From Actinomycetes bacterium (GTDB lineage Bacteria; Actinomycetota; Thermoleophilia; Solirubrobacterales; 70-9), in the NCBI GenBank assembly GCA_023434465.1, contig JAEYSQ010000202.1, positions 1 through 13,774 on the forward strand: a DNA stretch of 13,774 nucleotides, given 5' to 3'. Both the position numbers and the translations under genes were made by a program. Below the pieces are notes generated by a model. That model was not told where the DNA came from. It saw nothing but the letters and a program-made list of their open reading frames with translations, and did not search any database. This document shows, piece after piece, positions 8,819 to 13,774 of this stretch (its first letter is position 1; the number at the start of each line of letters is the position of its first letter).

Positions 8819-9667
8819 TTGGCCGCAGAGTCCGAAACCGGTGTCCTGGTGGTCGACAAACCAGCCGGGGTCACTTCGCATGACGTGGTCGCCCGGGTCA
8901 GGCGTGAGCGGGGCGGGAAAGTCGGTCATGCCGGCACCCTCGATCCATTTGCGACCGGTGTGCTGACCATCCTGCTCGGTCGCGCGACCCGCCTGCAGCG
9001 CTACCTGCTGGAACTCCCGAAGACCTACCGCGCGACGGCTAGGCTGGGCTGGCGTTCGAGCACCGGGGATCCGGACGGTGAACTCACCGAAACGGGCGTC
9101 CTGCCTGCTGCCCTGGAACTCCCGCTCGGCCGGATCAGTCAGATGGTGCCCATGACTTCGGCGGTCAAGGTCGGCGGCGAGCGGCTCTACAAACGGGCCC
9201 ACCGGGGGGAGGAGAGCGAGGACCGGCCGGTTCGCGAGGTCGAGATTTACCGGGCAGAGCTGCTGGACGCGCCGTCCGGGCCCCTCTCGGTCGGGCAGGA
9301 GATCGAGTTCGAGGTCGAGGTCAGCTCCGGCACCTATGTCCGGACTCTTCTCGAAACCCTTGGCGATGCGTACTGTTCGGCTCTGCGGCGCACCGCGGTC
9401 GGCCCGCTGGACATCACCATGGAAGGCGAGGTATTGACCCCGCTCACAGCCCTTTCGTTCTTGCCCCGGGTGGAGATCGACGAAGCCCAGGCCCGCGCGA
9501 TCGGCTTTGGCCAGAAACTCGATCCGGACCGGCTCGAGCTGCCAGCTGCCGTTCAGCCGGGGTCCCCGGGGAGTTTCACCCTCGTCCACGGGGATAACCT
9601 GATTGCCGTGGCCCGTCTCGAAGAAGAATCCGTCCGGCCCGAAGTCGTCCTGGAGCCGGCCTCGTGA
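8819..9667 (+). CDS. truB: tRNA pseudouridine(55) synthase TruB
   Basis: Converts U55 in the T-loop of tRNAs to pseudouridine and acts as a tRNA chaperone. I start it at the TTG at 8819, which has GGGGGAG (8807-8813) five bases upstream and opens the protein eight residues before the conserved VLVVDKPAGVTSHDVV. The open frame extends back to 8612, but that part overlaps the DHH gene and encodes unrelated sequence. The 282-residue product has KVGHAGTLDPFATGVL (34-49) with catalytic Asp42, KTYRATARLG, and PMTSAVKVGGERLYKRAHRG in the middle. A C-terminal region of about 60 residues lies where the PUA-like domain would be. The end overlaps ribF by GTGA. Confidence 0.95.
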   Translation: MAAESETGVLVVDKPAGVTSHDVVARVRRERGGKVGHAGTLDPFATGVLTILLGRATRLQRYLLELPKTYRATARLGWRSSTGDPDGELTETGVLPAALELPLGRISQMVPMTSAVKVGGERLYKRAHRGEESEDRPVREVEIYRAELLDAPSGPLSVGQEIEFEVEVSSGTYVRTLLETLGDAYCSALRRTAVGPLDITMEGEVLTPLTALSFLPRVEIDEAQARAIGFGQKLDPDRLELPAAVQPGSPGSFTLVHGDNLIAVARLEEESVRPEVVLEPAS

Positions 9668-10548
9668 TCAAGGTGACTCCGCTCGGAGAAGCGGGATTCC
9701 GGCCGCGCAAGATCGCGATTGGAACCTTCGACGGGGTGCATGTCGGTCACCGGGCGGTGATCAAGGGCGCCGATACCGTGCTCACCTTCGAGCCTCATCC
9801 ACTGGAGATCCTCCATCCGGCCGCGGCTCCGAAGCTGCTCATGCCTTTCGACGTGAAGCGCGACGTGCTGGACGGACTGGGCGTCGAGGAGATGATCGTG
9901 ATCCCCTTCGACGAGTCCTTCACCAAGATCACCGCCGAGCAGTTCATCGAAGAGATCCTGGTCGCCCGCCTCGGCGCTCGTGAAGTTTCGGTCGGGGACA
10001 ACTTCCGGTTCGGCCAGAAAGCGCGCGGAACCCCGGAGATGCTGGCCGGACGGTCGGAGTTTTCGACCCGGGTCGAGCCGCTGGTCGAGGTTGACGGGGA
10101 GGCGGTTTCCTCGACCCGGATTCGCGCTCTCGTCGCAGCCGGAGACATGAAGCTCGCGAGGCGTTGCCTGGGCGTTCCGTTCATGGTCGAAGGAGAAGTC
10201 GTGACCGGTGATCAGCGAGGCCGTGAACTTGGCTTCCCGACTGCGAACATCGTGCCAGATGATCGCTTCGTACACCCCGGCCACGGGGTTTACGCCGCCT
10301 TCGCCAACGGCCTGCCCGCGGCGGTAAACATCGGAGTCCGCCCGACTTTCGATTCCGGTCGGGGCGTTCTGATCGAGACCCACATCCTCGATCAGGATGT
10401 CGACCTGTACGGCAAGATCCTCCGGGTCGCCTTCGTGGAGCGGCTGCGGGGCGAGAAGAGGTTCGACTCGGTCGACGATCTGGTCGACGAGATGAAGCGG
10501 GATGTGGATAAGACGAGGGCCATCTGTGCTAGCTTCCATCGGCCGTGA
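9664..10548 (+). CDS. ribF: Bifunctional riboflavin kinase / FAD synthetase
   Basis: Makes FMN from riboflavin and ATP (C-terminal kinase) and then FAD (N-terminal adenylyltransferase). The 294-residue protein shows FDGVHVGH (22-29), TFEPHP (41-46) and the SSTRIR motif (149-154) in the FAD synthetase domain. In the kinase domain it shows GRELGFPTANI (186-196, PTAN at 192-195) and the catalytic glutamate in IETH (E238). The segment between FDGVHVGH and TFEPHP is only 11 residues, noticeably shorter than in most RibF proteins. The GTG start overlaps the truB stop. The FMN product is the cofactor of the CoaC domain encoded upstream. Confidence 0.95.
   Translation: MIKVTPLGEAGFRPRKIAIGTFDGVHVGHRAVIKGADTVLTFEPHPLEILHPAAAPKLLMPFDVKRDVLDGLGVEEMIVIPFDESFTKITAEQFIEEILVARLGAREVSVGDNFRFGQKARGTPEMLAGRSEFSTRVEPLVEVDGEAVSSTRIRALVAAGDMKLARRCLGVPFMVEGEVVTGDQRGRELGFPTANIVPDDRFVHPGHGVYAAFANGLPAAVNIGVRPTFDSGRGVLIETHILDQDVDLYGKILRVAFVERLRGEKRFDSVDDLVDEMKRDVDKTRAICASFHRP
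10527..10535 (+). promoter_or_regulatory. Possible internal promoter for rpsO (extended -10)
   Basis: TG at 10527-10528, one base, then TAGCTT at 10530-10535 matches an extended -10 arrangement (TGn-TANNNT) inside the 3' end of ribF. No convincing -35 is seen at the right distance. Such a promoter would let ribosomal protein S15 be made more abundantly than the upstream enzymes, but the sequence match alone is weak. Confidence 0.25.
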
Positions 10549-10568
10549 ACGGGTCCGCCCGTGACCCG
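10549..10568 (+). promoter_or_regulatory. Leader hairpin of rpsO, candidate S15 autoregulatory site
   Basis: ACGGG (10549-10553) pairs with CCCGT (10558-10562) around a UCCG loop, a member of the stable UNCG tetraloop class. An alternative stem, CGGGT (10550-10554) with ACCCG (10564-10568), uses the same left arm, so the two folds exclude each other. The element fills the short gap between the ribF stop and the rpsO Shine-Dalgarno. S15 represses its own mRNA through leader structures in several phyla, but these are not conserved in sequence, so function here is inferred from position and foldability only. Confidence 0.35.
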
Positions 10569-10589
10569 AAACCAAGGATTTTTGACGAA

Positions 10590-10859
10590 ATGACACTGAC
10601 CAAAGAGAACAAGGCCGAGCTGATCAGCAAGTACGGCAAGTCCGAAGGCGACACCGGCTCGACCGAGGTCCAGGTTGCCCTGCTTACCGAGCGCATCAAC
10701 GATCTCACCGGTCATCTGCGTGACCACGGGAAGGATCATCACTCCCGTCGCGGACTGCTGATGATGGTCGGCAAGCGCCGCCGTCTGCTGCGTTACCTCG
10801 AGCGGACCGACGTCGAGCGTTACCGCGCCCTGGTCGCCGATCTCGGCCTGCGGCATTGA
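10590..10859 (+). CDS. rpsO: 30S ribosomal protein S15
   Basis: S15 is a primary binder of the central domain of 16S rRNA and forms an inter-subunit bridge. The 89-residue product from the ATG at 10590 has exactly the family length and standard opening MTLTKENKAELISKYG, followed by DTGSTEVQVALLTERI, the LxxHxxxHKxDxxSRRGL region (here LRDHGKDHHSRRGLLMMVGK) and RRLLRYL. AAGGA at 10574-10578 lies 11 bases upstream, a rather long spacing. An in-frame GTG at 10545, overlapping the ribF stop as GTGA, would add 15 residues that do not belong to S15. The stop overlaps the next gene by TTGA. Confidence 0.96.
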   Translation: MTLTKENKAELISKYGKSEGDTGSTEVQVALLTERINDLTGHLRDHGKDHHSRRGLLMMVGKRRRLLRYLERTDVERYRALVADLGLRH

Positions 10860-11305
10860 TCGAAGTCGGAGCCAAGGCTCCGGATTTCACGCTGCCTGAC
10901 CACTCCGGTCAGGAGATCTCCCTTTCCGACTTCGCCGGCCGGCGGGTGCTGCTCGCTTTCTACCCGCTTGATTTCAGTCCGGTCTGTTCCGACCAGTTGG
11001 CGCAGTACAAGGAGATCCAGCCCCGGCTGGACGAGGCGGACGTGACCATGCTCGGCGTCAGCGTCGATTCCGCCTTCGCCCACAAGGCATTCCGCGACCA
11101 GCTGGGGATCGAGACTGCGCTCCTCGCAGATTTCGAGCCCAAAGGGGCGGTCGCCGAGGCTTACGGCGCCTACCTCGGCCAGGCCGGGCATTCAAACCGT
11201 TCCCTGGTCCTGATCGGACCCGACCAGACGGTCGAGTGGGTCCACGAGACCGCCACGCCGCTCGACATCCCGGGCCCGGACCTGATCGTCGACGCGATCT
11301 CGTAA
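10856..11305 (+). CDS. Single-cysteine peroxiredoxin (Bcp/AhpE-like)
   Basis: Thioredoxin-fold peroxidase that reduces hydrogen peroxide, organic peroxides or peroxynitrite. The 149-residue protein shows APDFTLPDHSGQEISLSDF near the N-terminus and the active site PLDFSPVC (37-44), fitting PxxxSxxC with peroxidatic Cys44. The likely active-site Arg is R115. Cys44 is the only cysteine, so no internal resolving cysteine exists; recycling would need an external thiol (mycothiol, mycoredoxin or another partner), as for AhpE. The start is TTG at 10856, overlapping the rpsO stop (TTGA); no ATG lies nearby, so expression appears coupled to S15. A peroxiredoxin between rpsO and pnp is unusual. I do not assign bcp or ahpE as symbol because the subfamily is uncertain. 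Confidence 0.9.
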   Translation: MIEVGAKAPDFTLPDHSGQEISLSDFAGRRVLLAFYPLDFSPVCSDQLAQYKEIQPRLDEADVTMLGVSVDSAFAHKAFRDQLGIETALLADFEPKGAVAEAYGAYLGQAGHSNRSLVLIGPDQTVEWVHETATPLDIPGPDLIVDAIS

Positions 11306-11332
11306 CCCCCGCACATTTTCCGTGAAGTAACC

Positions 11333-11497
11333 ATGGCCAGCGGGCTGGACCCCGGGGACGACCTGGAGAGCGCCGGATACTCCGTCTGCAATTTGGTCAG
11401 AGGTTCCGACGTGGCCGACTTCACGCCAGATCACGAACTGCTCGATTCCTCCGGCGAGTCGATCGCCAACTGCGGCGAGAAGAACGCCTACCGATAG
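11333..11497 (+). CDS. Possible small ORF of 54 codons, function unknown
   Basis: ATG at 11333 opens a 54-codon frame ending in TAG at 11495-11497, in the gap between the peroxiredoxin gene and pnp. Roughly four fifths of its codons end in G or C, as in the real genes around it. The predicted product is acidic, starts MASGLDPGDDLESAGYSVCN, has two cysteines and no membrane segment or signal peptide. The stretch DVADFT and LLDSSGESIA faintly recalls the N-terminal part of peroxiredoxins (compare APDFTLPDHSGQEIS upstream), so it might be a decayed duplicate. No convincing Shine-Dalgarno precedes the ATG. It may equally be non-coding high-GC sequence. Confidence 0.3.
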   Translation: MASGLDPGDDLESAGYSVCNLVRGSDVADFTPDHELLDSSGESIANCGEKNAYR

Positions 11498-11616
11498 GCG
11501 ATTCAGAGAATCGAGAAGGCAGAAGTGGGTCATAATCGCCCACAATTGACTTTTCGATCGTCCATTCCCGGGTTTTCGCAATTTGCGGGCAGAAGCGCGG
11601 GTCGGGTCCGGCCATG

Positions 11617-11622
11617 TACCCT
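11617..11622 (+). promoter_or_regulatory. Candidate -10 element of a pnp promoter
   Basis: TACCCT at 11617-11622 fits the relaxed actinobacterial TANNNT -10 pattern and would start transcription near 11629, giving a leader of about 65 nt. There is no recognisable -35 at 16-19 bases upstream. The gap length between the peroxiredoxin gene and pnp makes a separate promoter plausible, but this particular site is a weak guess. Confidence 0.28.
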
Positions 11623-11655
11623 TGTGGGGATAAGGAACGACAGTTCTAAACAGAT

Positions 11656-11674
11656 GGCCGCCAACCGGGCGGCC
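11656..11674 (+). promoter_or_regulatory. GC-rich hairpin in the pnp leader
   Basis: GGCCGCC (11656-11662) pairs perfectly with GGCGGCC (11668-11674) around the loop AACCG. The stem ends directly before the GGAGG Shine-Dalgarno at 11675-11679. In E. coli and Streptomyces, pnp mRNA has a leader or intergenic hairpin cut by RNase III, through which PNPase limits its own synthesis. The stem here is short for RNase III, so its role may instead be to expose or hide the ribosome-binding site. Function is inferred. Confidence 0.5.
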
Positions 11675-11693
11675 GGAGGAAAACACATATTCA

Positions 11694-13774
11694 ATGAGCA
11701 TTTTCGAAACGACTCGCGTTGAGACGCGGGTCGGCGACGCCGACATCTCCTTTGAGACCGGCAAGATCGCCAAGCAGGCCAGTGGTGCCGTCATCGTTCG
11801 CAGTGGTGACACCATGGTCCTCTCAACCGCCACCGTCGGCGGTCTCCGGGACGTGGACTTCCTGCCCCTGACCGTAGACATCGAAGAGCGGATGTACGCC
11901 GCGGGCAAGATCCCCGGCTCCTTTTTCCGTCGCGAAGCGCGCGCCGGCGAGAAGGCCACGCTGACCGCTCGAATGATCGACCGTCCGATCCGTCCGCTCT
12001 TCCCCAAGGGCTGGCACTACGAGACTCAACTGGTCACCATCCCGATGTCGGTCGACCACGAGCATCCCTACGACATTCTCGCCATGAACGGCGCATCTGC
12101 CGCCCTCGCGATTTCCGAGATTCCGGTCGCCAAGCACGTCGGTGCGGTCCGCGTCGGCAAGCTTGACGGTGACTTCGTGGTCAACCCGCATGAGGAAGAT
12201 CACCCGAACCTCGATCTCGACCTGATCGTCGCCGGCACCGACGAAGCCATCCTGATGGTTGAGGCCGGCGCCAACGGCGTCACCGAAGCCGAAGTTCTCG
12301 ATGCTCTCGACATCGCTCACGGCGAGATCAAGAAGCTGGTTGCCACAATCGAGGAACTGCGCCAGAAGATCGGCAAGGAGAAGCTCGTAATCGAGTCTCC
12401 GGAGATCGACGAGAATCTGCTCTCCGAGATTCGCGGCTCGCACGGACAGGCACTGGTTGACGCCATCGCCACGACCGGCAAGCTCGAACGCTACGAGGCG
12501 ATCGGTCAGGTCAAGGAAGCCGTCATCGAGCAGTACTCGGCCGGGATCGCCGACGAGTTCGAACTGGATGCCCGCAAGTCCGAGGTCGGCAAGGCATTCG
12601 ATGCGATCGAGAAGGACACGATCCGCAAGGCGATCGCCGTCGACAAGAAGCGCCCGGACGGTCGCGCCCAGGACGAGATCCGTCCGATCGAGTGCGAGGT
12701 CGACGTGTCGCCCCGCGTTCACGGCTCGGCGCTCTTCACCCGTGGCGAGACCCAGGTACTCGGCAACGTGACGCTGGGCACCACCCGCATGGACATGCGG
12801 GTCGACGGGCTCGGGCTGGAAACGACCAAGACGTTCTGGCATCACTACAACTTCCCACCGTTCTCGGTGGGCGAGGCCGGCTTCATGCGCGGCCCGAAGC
12901 GCCGCGACATCGGTCACGGCGCCCTCGCCGAGCGTGCCCTGGCTCCCGAAGTGCCGGACCAGGAGGAATTCCCGTACGTGGTCCGCGCCGTCTCGGAGAC
13001 TCTCGAGTCAAACGGCTCCTCGTCGATGGGCTCGGTCTGTGCCTCTTCGATGGCCATGCAGGCTGCCGGCATCCCGGTGACCGCTCCGGTCGCGGGTGTC
13101 GCCATGGGCCTGATCAAGGAGGGCGACGACTACATCGTCCTGACCGACATCGCCGGGGTGGAAGACCACCTCGGTGACATGGACTTCAAGGTCGCCGGAT
13201 CTGCGGAAGGCATCAACGCCCTCCAGATGGACATCAAGATCACCGGAGTCACCTTCGAGATCCTGACCGACGCCCTCGAGCAGGCCCGCAAGGGACGCCT
13301 CTTCATCCTCGACAAGATGGCCGAAGCGATCGACGGACCGCGCGAGCAGCTCTCACAGCACGCGCCCCGCATCGAGTCGATCAAGATCGACCAGGAGAAG
13401 ATCGGTGCCGTGATCGGCAAGGGTGGCGAGACCATCCGCGGTCTCTGCGAGGAGTTCGAGGCCGAGATCGACGTCGAGGACGACGGCACGATCCGGATTT
13501 ACGCTCCGACCGGCACCCAGGTCGAGGACGCGGTTTCGCGCATCCAGTCGATGACCAAGGAAGCCGAGGTCGGTGACCGCTACACCGGCGCCAAGGTCGT
13601 CAAGACCACAACCTTTGGTGCCTTCGTCGAGCTGACCAAGGGCACTGACGGCCTGCTCCACATCTCGAACGTCAAGCCCGGTGGCCGGGTCGAGACGGTC
13701 GAGGAAGTTCTCGAACAGGGTCAGGAGATCGACGTCACCGTGGCCGAGGTCGACCGCGAGCGCGGCCGGATCGG
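11694..13774 (+). CDS. pnp: Polyribonucleotide nucleotidyltransferase (PNPase), 3' end cut by the window
   Basis: PNPase degrades RNA 3' to 5' by phosphorolysis and can add tails in reverse. The window holds 693 codons with no stop. Order: first RNase PH domain (about 10-145, with FFRREARAGE at 77-86 and RPIRPLFP at 97-104), helical linker (about 240-320), catalytic second RNase PH domain (about 320-550), KH domain with IGKGG (574-578), and most of the S1 domain (from about 626; FGAFVEL, LLHIS). Catalytic residues by alignment with E. coli are S443/S444 in GSSSMGS, and D491 and D497 in DHLGDMDFKVAG; all are intact. The ATG at 11694 opens the conserved N-terminus, but GGAGG (11675-11679) is 14 bases away, an unusually long spacing. 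Only the end of S1 and any C-terminal tail are missing. Confidence 0.96.
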   Translation, partial: MSIFETTRVETRVGDADISFETGKIAKQASGAVIVRSGDTMVLSTATVGGLRDVDFLPLTVDIEERMYAAGKIPGSFFRREARAGEKATLTARMIDRPIRPLFPKGWHYETQLVTIPMSVDHEHPYDILAMNGASAALAISEIPVAKHVGAVRVGKLDGDFVVNPHEEDHPNLDLDLIVAGTDEAILMVEAGANGVTEAEVLDALDIAHGEIKKLVATIEELRQKIGKEKLVIESPEIDENLLSEIRGSHGQALVDAIATTGKLERYEAIGQVKEAVIEQYSAGIADEFELDARKSEVGKAFDAIEKDTIRKAIAVDKKRPDGRAQDEIRPIECEVDVSPRVHGSALFTRGETQVLGNVTLGTTRMDMRVDGLGLETTKTFWHHYNFPPFSVGEAGFMRGPKRRDIGHGALAERALAPEVPDQEEFPYVVRAVSETLESNGSSSMGSVCASSMAMQAAGIPVTAPVAGVAMGLIKEGDDYIVLTDIAGVEDHLGDMDFKVAGSAEGINALQMDIKITGVTFEILTDALEQARKGRLFILDKMAEAIDGPREQLSQHAPRIESIKIDQEKIGAVIGKGGETIRGLCEEFEAEIDVEDDGTIRIYAPTGTQVEDAVSRIQSMTKEAEVGDRYTGAKVVKTTTFGAFVELTKGTDGLLHISNVKPGGRVETVEEVLEQGQEIDVTVAEVDRERGRI

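Larger units (their letters stand above)
11306..11693. other. Intergenic region before pnp (388 nt) with several short hairpins
   Basis: Apart from the possible small ORF, this gap holds tandem inverted repeats. CGCCTA/TAGGCG lies at 11485-11490/11495-11500 with loop CCGA. GATTC/GAATC lies at 11500-11504/11508-11512. GTGGG/CCCAC lies at 11525-11529/11539-11543, followed by TTTT at 11551-11554. None is a strong intrinsic terminator, but together they could end or process the rpsO-peroxiredoxin transcript. TTGACT at 11546-11551 is a good -35 match with no -10 at the right distance. CATAAT at 11531-11536 is a good -10 match without a -35. The pnp promoter candidate and leader hairpin occupy the last 80 bases. 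Confidence 0.5.

Noticed and set aside
9553..10596. 347-codon minus-strand open frame opposite ribF and the end of truB
   Set aside because: Both + strand genes have full motif sets; the minus frame is a shadow.
11421..11722. Two opposing 64-65 codon frames in the pnp upstream gap
   Set aside because: The minus frame has no recognisable features; the + frame runs into the pnp start region out of frame and covers the leader hairpin. Neither has coding-like support.
11823..12917. 364-codon minus-strand open frame opposite pnp
   Set aside because: Lies wholly within the clearly coding pnp gene; composition typical of antisense shadows in high-GC DNA.

Overview
This window is a compact, high-GC stretch of bacterial chromosome devoted to housekeeping genes. 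It carries GMP synthesis, the RNA polymerase omega subunit, coenzyme A synthesis, and then most of the classic transcription/translation/RNA-processing cluster (rimP-nusA-infB-rbfA-nrnA-truB-ribF-rpsO-pnp). All genes are on the + strand. The gmk-rpoZ-coaBC block, the DHH phosphoesterase between rbfA and truB, a CoaC flap without the usual cysteine, and abundant GTG/TTG starts all fit an actinobacterium. A deep-branching lineage such as Thermoleophilia/Solirubrobacterales is my best guess; this is inferred from gene order and remembered sequences, not from a search.

Layout. (1) 1-339 has no gene: a C-rich tract, two near-identical 70-bp repeats exactly 100 bp apart that can fold into hairpins, a degenerate third copy, and a possible gmk promoter. 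(2) 340-2855: gmk, rpoZ, coaBC, dtd, probably one operon. (3) 2856-2981: a leader with a good -10 element (TATACT) followed by a textbook intrinsic terminator before the rimP start, which looks like an attenuator. (4) 2982-9667: rimP, nusA, infB, rbfA, nrnA-like DHH protein, truB, with ribF continuing to 10548. Most junctions overlap by 4 nt (GTGA), so translational coupling is likely throughout. (5) 10549-11305: rpsO preceded by a small hairpin leader, then an unexpected single-cysteine peroxiredoxin coupled to rpsO by a TTGA overlap. (6) 11306-11693: a 388-nt gap with a possible 54-codon small ORF, several short hairpins and the pnp leader. (7) 11694-13774: pnp, cut off by the window end within its S1 domain.

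Together the genes form a ribosome-biogenesis, initiation and RNA-turnover unit: RimP, RbfA and S15 act on the 30S subunit, IF2 on initiation, NusA on elongation and termination, TruB on tRNA psi55, and NrnA and PNPase on RNA decay. RibF supplies FMN, which CoaBC in the upstream operon needs. No mobile element, CRISPR array, tRNA or rRNA was seen. The most unusual points are an enlarged NusA with a Cys3His module and long acidic tail in a locus lacking ylxR, the rimP-nusA leader attenuator, the peroxiredoxin inserted between rpsO and pnp, and the unexplained small ORF and structured leader before pnp.
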